The notes under the pieces were generated by a model that did not search any database, had not been told where the DNA came from, and saw only the letters and a program-made list of their open reading frames with translations. A program made the position numbers and the translations under genes. A stretch of 64,000 nt of DNA from Candidatus Poribacteria bacterium (lineage in GTDB: Bacteria > Poribacteria > WGA-4E > PCPOR2b), in NCBI GenBank assembly GCA_022826645.1, contig JAJDUM010000063.1:75657-139656 (forward strand), written 5' to 3'. Positions within the stretch are counted from its first letter, which is position 1. Every line of letters begins with the position of its first letter. Positions 27,357-35,515 of this stretch are shown here, piece after piece.

Positions 27357-27633
27357 TTAGCGACTCCTCAACAAAAGATTGCTCATGGTATAATCTGTAA
27401 TATGCAACATCAATGTATTCTTGAGATATATCGTATCCGACCCATTGACGGCTGTTTTTCTCTGCTGCGATAGCGGTTGTTCCGCTTCCCATAAATGGGT
27501 CTAAGACAACATCACCCTCGAATGAATAGAGTTCAATCAGGCGTGTAGGTAGTTCTAGTGGAAACGGTGCGGGGTGTCCTACTTTCTTGGCAGATTCGGC
27601 AGGTATATCCCAAACACTTTTCGTGGATTCCAT
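27325..27633 (-). pseudogene. DNA methyltransferase, C-terminal remnant
   Basis: Only 102 residues remain: ESTKSVWDIPAESAKKVGHP, then LPTRLIELYSFEGDVVLDPF followed by MGSGTTAIAAEKNSRQWVGY. This is the C-terminal part of a β-class N4/N6 DNA methyltransferase with the AdoMet motif DPFxGSGT. It aligns with the complete neighbour at 27808 (EWTKSVWTFPAVSARSIGHP). The TSPPY catalytic half is missing. Upstream the frame continues as RWRYNF before reaching a stop inside a 91-bp hairpin element (27639-27729), so that element or a deletion beside it has removed the rest. Without the catalytic motif it cannot methylate. Confidence 0.85.
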
Positions 27634-27638
27634 GAAAT

Positions 27639-27729
27639 TGTACCGCCATCGGAAATTTGGCCCACAATCTCAACCAAGATTGTGATACAATACCAATCCA
27701 ATTGAAAGGAACTATCCGATGGCAGTACA
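27639..27729. repeat. 91-bp hairpin (MITE-like) element
   Basis: The ends TGTACCGCCATCGGA (27639-27653) and TCCGATGGCAGTACA (27715-27729) are inverted repeats with one mismatch in 15. Inside, CACAATCT (27663-27670) and AGATTGTG (27677-27684) form a perfect 8-bp stem with a six-base loop. A CCCCGGCGGGG palindrome follows at 27768-27778. There is no coding capacity. It lies exactly where the methyltransferase remnant loses homology to its neighbour. Confidence 0.65.
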
Positions 27730-27807
27730 GACACCACAGAGGCAGAGTGAATTACTACGACCCAAAACCCCGGCGGGGCGACAGGTGGCAACCTGCACTC
27801 ATACATA

Positions 27808-28722
27808 TTAGTCAAATAGTCTCTTTTGAGAAGTGTATCGTTCTATCCTGTCATTTGCAAGTTCAACATATTTTTCATCAATATCGTAACCAATATAACT
27901 CCTGCCTGATTTTAGTGCAGCTAAACAAGCCGTGCCACTTCCGCAAAACGGGTCTAAAACAACATCGTTTTTGAATGTGTATAACTGAATTAATCGATGC
28001 GGCAATTCTTCTGGAAACGGAGCAGGATGTCCAATACTTCTGGCGGACACCGCTGGAAATGTCCAGACGCTTTTCGTCCATTCTAAGAATTCTTCTTTTT
28101 TTATAGAATTTTCTTTCCGATTTCGTTTCCTAGAAAACGATGCTTTAGAAAAGATTAAGATGTATTCATGAATATCTCTCAAAACAGGGTTTGCTGCAGA
28201 CATCCAGCTTCCCCATGCCGTCGAAGGGCTAGCACTTGATGCTTTATTCCAAATGATTTCTCCCCGCATATAATAGCCAATTTCTAACATATCTTCAATA
28301 ATATAGCTGTGTAGCGGGATATAGGGTTTGCGTCCTAGATTTGCAACGTTAATACAGGCTCGTCCACCCGTCACCAGTTTTTTATGGGTTTCGGTAAATA
28401 CGCTCCTAAGCAGGTTTCTGTACTCATTTAGGGACAAGTCCTGATCGTATTCTTTCTTCACATTATATGGTGGGGAAGTCACCATTAGATGGAGGCTTGA
28501 ATCCGGTATCTCTGACATGCTCTCACTTGATTTGCAATAAATCTGATTGAGAATTTCATTGTCAATTGGATTTTCTATAAATTCAACTTTCCCCGCGGGG
28601 ACCTGACCTGCATAAAGTTTACTATTATAAAATTCACTAGAATCATGGTTTATTCTTCCGGAAGTCCCAAACGCACTCGTCTTTGTGCCGCGTTTTCGAG
28701 GATTCGGTTTGGCTTTATTCAT
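27808..28722 (-). CDS. Type II DNA methyltransferase (β-class, N4-cytosine or N6-adenine)
   Basis: A 304-residue complete methyltransferase. The catalytic motif TSPPYNV is at residues 82-88, and the AdoMet-binding DPFCGSGTACLAAL lies near residue 258, the order of the β class. SPPY points to an amino-methyltransferase (N4C or N6A). ATG 28722 overlaps the TAA of the restriction gene (28715) by 8 bp as ATGAATAA, so translation is coupled. Its partner endonuclease carries an in-frame stop, leaving this enzyme as the functional part of the system. The target sequence is unknown. Confidence 0.92.
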   Translation of the reverse strand: MNKAKPNPRKRGTKTSAFGTSGRINHDSSEFYNSKLYAGQVPAGKVEFIENPIDNEILNQIYCKSSESMSEIPDSSLHLMVTSPPYNVKKEYDQDLSLNEYRNLLRSVFTETHKKLVTGGRACINVANLGRKPYIPLHSYIIEDMLEIGYYMRGEIIWNKASSASPSTAWGSWMSAANPVLRDIHEYILIFSKASFSRKRNRKENSIKKEEFLEWTKSVWTFPAVSARSIGHPAPFPEELPHRLIQLYTFKNDVVLDPFCGSGTACLAALKSGRSYIGYDIDEKYVELANDRIERYTSQKRLFD

Positions 28723-29590
28723 TTTTTTTAGGCTCCAATAGTTCGAGAAATCTCTCCGCTTTCTGTTCGTAGGTTGACTCTTGATCTGCAATTTCAATGA
28801 ATCTACCAAGTTCTTCTTTACTTTTCATGCTAGAGAAAAAATTGAGTTTTGTCGAAAGCAGTTCAACTAAAGAATGCTTCAAAGACTCATAAGAATCAAA
28901 CCTTATAAATCCTTCCTTTCTCGTAGTCTTTATAGTATCTTCTTCATCAAGAGGTGTCGGGTTGGTTGACCAAAATCCCTGAATAATTCCCGATGTTTTC
29001 AAGTGGTCAACTTTATCCGTATAGCTATCTGTAATAGGAGTATTACCAATCACAATAATAGGAATTGTAGATGCCTTGGGACTTGATAGTCTGATATTGA
29101 TTGCTTTACCAATTGCTTTTAGCATGGAATCCGATCTTAACAGCCCCGGTTGTCCTCGATGCGTTCTATAATCTCCTAGGCATGTTAACTGATTGCCTTG
29201 CAATTCCCAATTCCATACCACAGACATTTTCACTTCAAAAATCACTAAAATATCTTCTGGGACAAGTGTTCTGGTGTTCTGTTTTGCAATAACAACATCC
29301 GCTGGAGATCTAGCGGATAATCCTAACTCTTCGCATATTACTCCTTGAACCGCAAACAGATTCTCAGCTCTTACACAATCTGCTAATAACTTTCTTGTCC
29401 ATGTTTCAGTATACTTGCCAATTAGGGCATTTCTATTTTGTAAGGTTGACCTGTCTCCTTGATAATCCCTAGGCTAGTAGGCAAGATATCTGCCATCGTC
29501 AGTGACATAAAAGAGTTGTTCAGTAGAAGTAAAATGCTCGATTGCTTTTTCAAAGAATTTTTGCTCTACTTCCTGATTCCATAAATCCAT
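28715..29590 (-). pseudogene. Type II restriction endonuclease gene with in-frame amber codon
   Basis: The reading frame from ATG 29590 (behind GGGAGGGG) runs 38 codons (MDLWNQEVEQKFF ... GRYLAY), meets TAG at 29474-29476, then continues open for about 250 codons to 28715. The total would be 291 residues. After the stop come PRDYQGDRSTLQNRNALIGK, then SPADVVIA and VIFEVKMSVVWNW, a PD-(D/E)xK-like core (D, then E-x-K). The next in-frame start (GTG 29245) falls after the aspartate, so re-initiation would not give an active enzyme. It is coupled to the methyltransferase downstream. Single-codon decay of the nuclease is the simplest reading; a sequencing error remains possible. Confidence 0.72.
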
Positions 29591-29646
29591 TTTCTACCCC
29601 TCCCAAAACTGACTAGCCTTTAGAATTGTTATATCAGATTGATGCT

Positions 29647-30489
29647 TCAGCCGCGTGATGGTTCTGTCATTGTCTTTCTGAGTTCACGGTGTAATTCGGC
29701 AAGATGGGTGTCGTTTTCCATCACCTGCTCCAAGTGCACCATCCGCTCTGGACTTGCGGTGCGAACCATCGCTTCACCGAGGATGCGATCGATCCAGAAC
29801 CGTGCTTCTTTACCGAACATATCACGCAATTCCCCAAGTCGCTCCTCGGGGTAACGAGAGCAGAAGTTCATTGTGTACATCCGTCGTCGCTCAGAGCCCC
29901 CAAACGCAGCGTGCTTGAGGTTTTGATTGAAGACGACAATATCGCCGGGGTTCGTCTCCAGAATGAATGCAGGGACCTCAGGACCAGACATCCCCCAGAT
30001 CTGCCCACTCTCGCGGATATCGCGTTCAATCGTGTCGGCATAAGGCTCGCCAGCGCGGTGGCTGCCGGGGATCACACGAAGTGCACCCGTATCACGGGTG
30101 AGCGGATCGAGGTAGAAAGGGATCTTGATATTCATCGGCCGGTTTCCATCGTAACCGTCGGAGTGCCAACGGGTGTCTCCGGCATAGAGGTTCCCGTCGC
30201 CGCTTGTATAGTTAAAGTCATCACCACAAATGCTGGCGGCGATGTCGTGGATACGCGGGTCATCAAGTATAGAACTGAGGTACTCACTGAGATCCGGGAA
30301 CGGGCAGATGCAAGAACGATTTACCCCGTCGTGCAGCGCACCGTTATGTCCGCCACCGTGGGCTGCCCAGACAGCTTCAAACTCGTCAATAATCTTATCA
30401 GCGCAGTCAGTCAACAATCCCGGAAAAGACAGGAAGCCAAACGTATCAAAGAATGCCATCTGTTGGTCGTTAAGTCGTGTTGACCCCAT
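29647..30489 (-). CDS. PhyH-family dioxygenase (tandem copy 1)
   Basis: A 280-residue Fe(II)/2-oxoglutarate oxygenase. The metal triad is H and D in TRWHSDGYDG and a late H in FNQNLKHAAFGG, followed by ERRRMYTMNF supplying the 2-oxoglutarate arginine. It is nearly a copy of the next gene (30658-31500), with roughly nine in ten residues alike by eye. Start ATG 30489 is behind GGAGAC, the same leader as its twin. It may act on the same or a closely related substrate. Confidence 0.88.
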   Translation of the reverse strand: MGSTRLNDQQMAFFDTFGFLSFPGLLTDCADKIIDEFEAVWAAHGGGHNGALHDGVNRSCICPFPDLSEYLSSILDDPRIHDIAASICGDDFNYTSGDGNLYAGDTRWHSDGYDGNRPMNIKIPFYLDPLTRDTGALRVIPGSHRAGEPYADTIERDIRESGQIWGMSGPEVPAFILETNPGDIVVFNQNLKHAAFGGSERRRMYTMNFCSRYPEERLGELRDMFGKEARFWIDRILGEAMVRTASPERMVHLEQVMENDTHLAELHRELRKTMTEPSRG

Positions 30490-30515
30490 TGTCGCGTCTC
30501 CAATCTCTATTGTCT

Positions 30516-30570
30516 CATGTTAAGAAATCGTGCAACAATAATCGTAGGGAACAACGATCGTTGTTCCTTA
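30516..30570. repeat. Dispersed hairpin repeat, copy 1
   Basis: The conserved arm (CATGTTAAGAAATCGTGCAA, then ..TCGTAGGG) is followed by a perfect 20-bp palindrome, GGAACAACGATCGTTGTTCC, at 30548-30567. Copies with the same arm but a different hairpin occur at 34436 and 46933. It lies upstream of the PhyH gene starting at 30489. Confidence 0.6.
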
Positions 30571-30657
30571 CTGCTTGGTTTCTCTTAGCGTTTTGCACGT
30601 TCTTTTTCTATCGGAACTTTGTCGACAGCATAACTTCAGCCAAGACCAATTGAGCAA

Positions 30658-31500
30658 TCATCCACGTGACGGTTCTGCCATCGTCTGTTTCAGTTCCCGA
30701 TGTAATTCAGCGAGATGGGTGTCGTTTTCCATTATCTGCTCCAAGTGTATCATCCGCTCCGGTCCCGCCGTGCGAATCATCGCTTCGCCGTGGATGCGAT
30801 CAATCCAGAACCGCGCCTCTTTGCCCAGTTTATCGCGCAACTCCCCAAGCCGTTCTTCGGGATAGCGACGGCAGAAGTTCATCGTGTACATCCGTCGCCG
30901 CTCAGAACCGCCAAACGCAGCGTGCTTGAGGTTATGATTGAAGACGACAATATCGCCGGGATTCGTCTCCAGAATGAGCGCAGGGACTTCAGGACCAGAC
31001 ATCCCCCAAATCTCCCCACTCTCGCGGATATCGCGTTCGATAGTGTCAGCATAAGGTTCGCCAACGCGGTGGCTGCCGGGAATAATTCTGAGTGCGCCGG
31101 TATCGCGGGTCAACGGGTCAAGGTAGAAAGCGATCTTGATACTCATCAGCCGGTTTCCGTCGTAACCGTCAGAGTGCCAACGGGTATCGCCAGCGTAGAA
31201 ATTGCCATCGCCGCTTGTATAGTTAAAGTCGTCGCCACAAATAGCGGCGGCGATGTCGTGGATACGCGGGTCATCAAGTATAGAACTGAGGTATTCGCTG
31301 CGATCCGGGAACGGGAAAATACAGGAACGATTCACCCCGTCGTGCGTTGCGCCGTGGTGCCCGCCGCCGTGGGAGGTCCAGATAGCTTCAAACTCATCGA
31401 TTATTTTATCGGCGCAATCAGCCAACAATCCCGGAAAAGACAGGAAACCAAACGTATCAAAGAACGCCATCTGTTGGTCGTTGAGTCGTGTTGATGTCAT
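30658..31500 (-). CDS. PhyH-family dioxygenase (tandem copy 2)
   Basis: A 280-residue protein from ATG 31500 (GGAG, 8-nt spacing); the frame is open to 31572 but without a site. It has the same triad layout as its neighbour: H and D in TRWHSDGYDG, H in FNHNLKHAAFGG, and ERRRMYTMNF. It is a tandem paralogue of the gene at 29647. The two differ mostly at conservative surface positions (for example FPFPDRSEYL against CPFPDLSEYL), so the duplication is recent. Confidence 0.88.
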   Translation of the reverse strand: MTSTRLNDQQMAFFDTFGFLSFPGLLADCADKIIDEFEAIWTSHGGGHHGATHDGVNRSCIFPFPDRSEYLSSILDDPRIHDIAAAICGDDFNYTSGDGNFYAGDTRWHSDGYDGNRLMSIKIAFYLDPLTRDTGALRIIPGSHRVGEPYADTIERDIRESGEIWGMSGPEVPALILETNPGDIVVFNHNLKHAAFGGSERRRMYTMNFCRRYPEERLGELRDKLGKEARFWIDRIHGEAMIRTAGPERMIHLEQIMENDTHLAELHRELKQTMAEPSRG

Positions 31501-31579
31501 GATTGTGTCTCCAATTTGGTGGATGCAGCTTCTGTTCAACGTTCTGCGTTTCCTCAATCGCGCATTTATCAAGGAATTG

Positions 31580-32050
31580 TTAAAAATCTATACGGTAGCG
31601 ACGCTTAATCCGATCGCTCCTTTTGTATAGGTGATAGAATTTCCGGGGAACCTCTACGATTTCAACAAACTTGGCTCCCACAATTTCGCACGTTCTCCTC
31701 GAAGCTATATTGTCGGGATTACACGTAATCCAGATCGGATTAATCCCATGACGGCGTGCGAGCGGCAAGATAAGTTGGCAGCTTCTCGCGGCGTATCGAT
31801 GCCCCCTGTACGCCGGTATAACATTGTAACCGATGTGTCCTGCGTATTTTTCGAGGTTCTCATCGTTCCCAATCCTCAGCGAGATATTCCCTATATTCGT
31901 ATGTTGACCGACAGGTCTCATCGCAAATTCATAAGCAGGGACATACCCCCTTAAGGAATCTGCCGGACGTTTTTCAGCCAAAATGAGTTCTAGATCGCCA
32001 TCGACCAATTGTCCGGGAGGCAAGAATCTAAAAGCATTGTCATCACTCAT
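31580..32050 (-). CDS. GNAT-family N-acetyltransferase
   Basis: A 156-residue protein with the GNAT core. It shows GNISLRIG, then HIGYNVIPAYRGHRYAARSC (motif A, with the R/Q-x-x-G-x-G/A-like pyrophosphate loop as YRGHRYA), and a late NIASRRTCEIVGAKFVE (motif B). It transfers an acetyl group from acetyl-CoA to an unidentified amine. It starts at ATG 32050 and lies 79 bp upstream of the PhyH tandem pair on the same strand. Confidence 0.85.
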   Translation of the reverse strand: MSDDNAFRFLPPGQLVDGDLELILAEKRPADSLRGYVPAYEFAMRPVGQHTNIGNISLRIGNDENLEKYAGHIGYNVIPAYRGHRYAARSCQLILPLARRHGINPIWITCNPDNIASRRTCEIVGAKFVEIVEVPRKFYHLYKRSDRIKRRYRIDF

Positions 32051-32191
32051 TGCAAACCACCTATTATGCTATTACACCTATAGTAGAAGATCTCGTTGTT
32101 TTCTGGCAGTACGCCGATCAACTCCATTCGTCACTCTCATACCCAAAATTAGTGAATCTCTCTGCCACCTTAATGTTTCACGCCTCACATC

Positions 32192-32983
32192 TTATGAATT
32201 TCCTGCGCCCACCAGTTCTTCACCCATACGTTTCAGACCAGCGGTCAATCCCCCATCCACGATGAGATTTGTTCCAGTAACGAAAGATGCTTGATCCGAC
32301 GCTAGAAAGAGCGCAGCTGCCGCAATCTCTTCAGGCTTGCCAACCCGTTTGAGCGGATACCACTTCGCCAGGCGGTCGAAGACGTTCGGATCCTTTTCAC
32401 GTACCGCTGTCCACGCAGGCGTTTGAATGGTTCCCGGACAGATTGAATTGGCGCGGACACCATGCTCTCCATAGCGGACAGCGATGTTCTGCGTCAGCGA
32501 GATAACCCCCGCTTTGGCAGCACTATATCCCTCCTCGCCGAGTCCGAGTAGGCCATTCACCGAAGCGATGTTGACAATTGCGCCTTTTTCCTGATCAATC
32601 ATGTGCGGCAATACAGCCTTGCAGCAGAGGAAAGCACTTGACAAACAACCGCTTATATTCCTGTTCCACAGTGCTTCGTCAACGGTGAGGATGTCGCCTC
32701 CATCGCAGAAGTAGGCATTGTTCACCAAGATATCAATGCTGCTGTAGATATCAACTGTCTGAGACACCATCGCTTCGATCGCGACGGAGTCTGTTACATC
32801 GGTATGCACAAACCGAGCAGTTCCACCTTCATCTTCGATTGCTGCAACCGTCTCCATTCCAGCGGCATCGTTAATATCCGCTACGACGACATGGGCGCCT
32901 TCGGCGGCGAATCGGCAGGCGATCGCACGACCTATACCCGACCCCGCCCCTGTTATAATCGCTGTTCGATTTGCTAATTGCAC
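32192..32983 (-). CDS. Short-chain dehydrogenase/reductase (SDR)
   Basis: A 263-residue classical SDR. TGAGSGIGRAIA at the N-terminus binds NAD(P), VNNAY is the structural NNAG-like strand, and the catalytic tetrad residues appear in NIASVNG (S) and YSAAK (Y, K). ICPGTIQTPAW follows, as is typical. VVVADIN after β2 ends in aspartate, which favours NAD over NADP. GTG 32983 is the start, with GGAG. It closes the likely operon RraA-like / ATP-grasp / PhyH / M20 / SDR. The substrate is unknown. Confidence 0.92.
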   Translation of the reverse strand: MQLANRTAIITGAGSGIGRAIACRFAAEGAHVVVADINDAAGMETVAAIEDEGGTARFVHTDVTDSVAIEAMVSQTVDIYSSIDILVNNAYFCDGGDILTVDEALWNRNISGCLSSAFLCCKAVLPHMIDQEKGAIVNIASVNGLLGLGEEGYSAAKAGVISLTQNIAVRYGEHGVRANSICPGTIQTPAWTAVREKDPNVFDRLAKWYPLKRVGKPEEIAAAALFLASDQASFVTGTNLIVDGGLTAGLKRMGEELVGAGNS

Positions 32984-33022
32984 AGTTTCTGCTCCTTCCT
33001 AATCACATCCGAGCGCAGAGCC

Positions 33023-34402
33023 TTACAACCCTTCCTGTTCACTGAGTCGCTCTAACAGCTTGCAATAGGCTTTCTGTCCACCCTCAAAGCTGCTGATCCG
33101 GAAAAACTCGTCCGGTGCATGTGCATTTTCATCCTCCAAGCCGAAGGCGAAGGTTACGGTATAAACATCTAATTTATCCAGAAAAAGACGGCATACCGGA
33201 AGGGTACCACCCAGTCGGGTGTAGTATGGCGTTTTTCCGTACACATCTTCGAGCACAGCGTAAGCCGCTTGATTCCCCGGATGATCGTCCGGTATTCGGT
33301 ATGCCGGGGAGGGCGCAGCTTTTGGCGTGGTACTTATCTTCACCCCCGGCGGCGTATATTTCTCGATGTGAGCGACGAGCTGCTCCAAAATCTTGTTCGG
33401 GTTCTGATCCGGCACCAAACGGCAGGTGATTTTCGCGTGGGCTTCACTCGGAATGACAGTTTTACTGCCCTCGCCCTGAAAACCACCCCAAATGCCATTC
33501 AGCTCCAGTGTTGGGCGAATCCATGCTCGTTCGAGTGCCGTATAGCCGGGCTCACCGAAGAGGCGATCCACTCCGAGTTGTTCCCTATATTCTGTTTCGT
33601 CGTGACCGATAGACGCAATCTGCTCTCGATCCGCAGCGGAGAGCGGGACTACGTCGTCATAGAAACCTTCGACCAACACATCGCCTGCCGGACTGCGCAT
33701 AGAATCTAAGAGACGCACGAGGGCATGAATCGGATTTTGGACAGCGCCGCCATAAATTCCAGAATGCAGGTCTACATTGGGTCCCACCACATCAATCTGC
33801 AGCGCACATAGTCCCTTGAACCCAACAAGCAGCGAGGGTTGATCCTCACGCCACTGCAACCCGTCGGCGCTGACCACCAGATTACAAGCCAATAATTCCT
33901 TATGGGAATCTATCGTGTCCGGGAGATGCCCACTACCGATCTCCTCCTCACCTTCAAAGAAGAATTTCAGGTTGACTGGTAGGCTCCCCTCTGCCTTTAG
34001 CATCGCTTCGGTGGCGAGGATGGGGATAAGCATATTCCCTTTGTCATCTGAGGAACCGCGTGCGTACACCCTTCCATCCCGTACCACAGGCTCAAAGGGC
34101 GGGTCAGACCAAAGCTCTACCGGATCAACAGGCTGCGTATCAAAGTGACCATAGATTAAGATAGTCGGTTTGTTCGGAGCGTGTAGCCATTCGCCGTAGA
34201 CCACCGGAGGTCCATCGGTCGGTAGGATGCGGATTCCTTCGATGCCAGCGGCGTTCATACGGTTTGCAACCCATTCACCGGCGCGCTGAATATCACCGGC
34301 GTGTTCGGATAGTGCGGAGATACTCGGAATACGGATGAAGTCCAGCATCTCATCCAAGAATCGAGACTTGTTGCTTTCCAGATAATTTTCCCAATTCGCC
34401 AT
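33023..34402 (-). CDS. M20-family metallopeptidase (dipeptidase)
   Basis: A 459-residue M20 peptidase from ATG 34402, matching the usual N-terminus (NWENYLESNKSRFLDEML, then FIRIPSIS). Metal-binding motifs are visible: IYGHFDTQPVDP (H, D), ARGSSDDKGNM (D), EGEEEIGS (catalytic E and metal E), and a late GGTLPVC region followed by the C-terminal histidine AHAPDEFF. The dimerisation domain is present (DLHSGIYGGAVQNPIHAL). It hydrolyses dipeptides or acylated amino acids. Lying 40 bp from the SDR, and downstream of ATP-grasp and PhyH genes, it may process a peptide-like metabolite (inference). Confidence 0.92.
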   Translation of the reverse strand: MANWENYLESNKSRFLDEMLDFIRIPSISALSEHAGDIQRAGEWVANRMNAAGIEGIRILPTDGPPVVYGEWLHAPNKPTILIYGHFDTQPVDPVELWSDPPFEPVVRDGRVYARGSSDDKGNMLIPILATEAMLKAEGSLPVNLKFFFEGEEEIGSGHLPDTIDSHKELLACNLVVSADGLQWREDQPSLLVGFKGLCALQIDVVGPNVDLHSGIYGGAVQNPIHALVRLLDSMRSPAGDVLVEGFYDDVVPLSAADREQIASIGHDETEYREQLGVDRLFGEPGYTALERAWIRPTLELNGIWGGFQGEGSKTVIPSEAHAKITCRLVPDQNPNKILEQLVAHIEKYTPPGVKISTTPKAAPSPAYRIPDDHPGNQAAYAVLEDVYGKTPYYTRLGGTLPVCRLFLDKLDVYTVTFAFGLEDENAHAPDEFFRISSFEGGQKAYCKLLERLSEQEGL

Positions 34403-34435
34403 CGGTTTTGGTATGTCTCCCTTTCTTCTGTGGCG

Positions 34436-34490
34436 CATGTTAACAAATCGTGCAACAGAAACCGTAGGGGCGGGGTTGCCCCGCCCGAAC
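34436..34490. repeat. Dispersed hairpin repeat, copy 2
   Basis: The shared arm CATGTTAACAAATCGTGCAA, then CAGAAACCGTAGG, is followed by an 8-bp perfect stem GGGCGGGG (34468-34475) / CCCCGCCC (34479-34486) with a TTG loop. It has the same arm as copies at 30516 and 46933 but a different stem sequence. It lies between the PhyH (34660) and M20 (34402) genes, which otherwise look co-transcribed. Confidence 0.6.
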
Positions 34491-34659
34491 TTGACAAAAA
34501 CTCAGCTTCTCTTTTGCATTTTAACTTTTTTATGAGGTCGCAGGTCGAGCTTTCTAGACCGACTGCACCACCGAACCCAGGAACGAATGGGTTTCACGCC
34601 CTGACTCGTTGGGGGTGCGCGGAACGGAATTTCACGCATCACGTTTCACGCTTCGGTGC

Positions 34660-35490
34660 CTACTTAGCACCTTCAGCCACGAGCGTCAGTTCCTCTTTAC
34701 CATCAAGCCCGGCGGCGACTGGAAACGACTTCCGTTCCGGCTTGCCGTTGCGTGGTACATAACGGACCTGCGGCGAGAAGTATGCGTAAAGTGCAGTGTT
34801 TCTCGGATTTGGTGAGCGGTTCGGGCCAGAGCCGTGCGCCATGAGGCTGTGGAAAAATAGCGCACTCCCCGCAGACAAGGGTACCTCAATCTGTCCTGAA
34901 AAATCGCGATCCTCATGGTCTGTCAGAGATTCATCCTGTTCACGAGCGATATGTCCCCAAGACTGCATCCCCCATTTGTGGCTCTGGGGAATCACCTGAA
35001 AACATCCATTCTCCGGTGTGGCGTCATTGAGTGCAATACTCACCGTTACCAGCTTCGGCGGCTCCATGGGCCAATACGCGGAATCCTGATGGATGCCGTG
35101 TGCGGAGCCGTGGAATGCTGGCTTGAACATCAATGTACTTCTGAACAGCAGGAGATCGGGTCCAAGGAGCTTTTGCACAACTTGGATCAGCTTCGGATGG
35201 ACTGAGAGGCGACGAAATACATCCGAATATTGGCGGGTGTTTTCGGCTTTTCTTAGTACCGGAAGCCTATCATCCGCGGCACCGTGGGTGGTCATTTCTT
35301 GTGACTCATTTTTGGCATAAGGTTCACGTTGAAAATGACCATTTTCGCCCTTCGCTTCCAGTTCGGCGGCAAGTTTGTGCAGGCGTAGAATTTCAGCCTG
35401 ACATTCTACCAATTCTTCTGGCGATAGTAGATTCTCTACGACGAGGTAGCCCTCTTCTTCAAAGAAGGTTTGCTGTTCTTGTTGGGTCAT
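34660..35490 (-). CDS. PhyH-family dioxygenase
   Basis: A 276-residue Fe(II)/2-oxoglutarate oxygenase. The triad is H and D in HGIHQDSAYWP and a late H in FFHSLMAHGSGPNRS, followed by RNTALYAYFS with the 2-oxoglutarate arginine. It is clearly distinct from the tandem pair at 29647-31500 and closer to the ectoine-hydroxylase/PhyH type. ATG 35490 has AAGGAG. It lies 25 bp after the ATP-grasp gene, suggesting it hydroxylates the substrate or product of that ligase (inference). Confidence 0.88.
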   Translation of the reverse strand: MTQQEQQTFFEEEGYLVVENLLSPEELVECQAEILRLHKLAAELEAKGENGHFQREPYAKNESQEMTTHGAADDRLPVLRKAENTRQYSDVFRRLSVHPKLIQVVQKLLGPDLLLFRSTLMFKPAFHGSAHGIHQDSAYWPMEPPKLVTVSIALNDATPENGCFQVIPQSHKWGMQSWGHIAREQDESLTDHEDRDFSGQIEVPLSAGSALFFHSLMAHGSGPNRSPNPRNTALYAYFSPQVRYVPRNGKPERKSFPVAAGLDGKEELTLVAEGAK

Positions 35491-35515
35491 ATCAAATCTC
35501 CTTGAGCGTTATTCA

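Noticed and set aside
27579-27815. 78-residue open frame on the minus strand
   Set aside because: It runs through the hairpin element and a GC-rich repeat, in a different frame from the methyltransferase remnant.
29474-29476. TAG read as pyrrolysine in the nuclease gene
   Set aside because: There is no PylT/PylS evidence and the surrounding family is not known to use pyrrolysine; a nonsense mutation is simpler.
29704-30483. 259-residue open frame on the plus strand, and its twin at 30715-31494
   Set aside because: Both are exact antisense shadows of the tandem PhyH genes. Their similarity to each other simply reflects the duplication.
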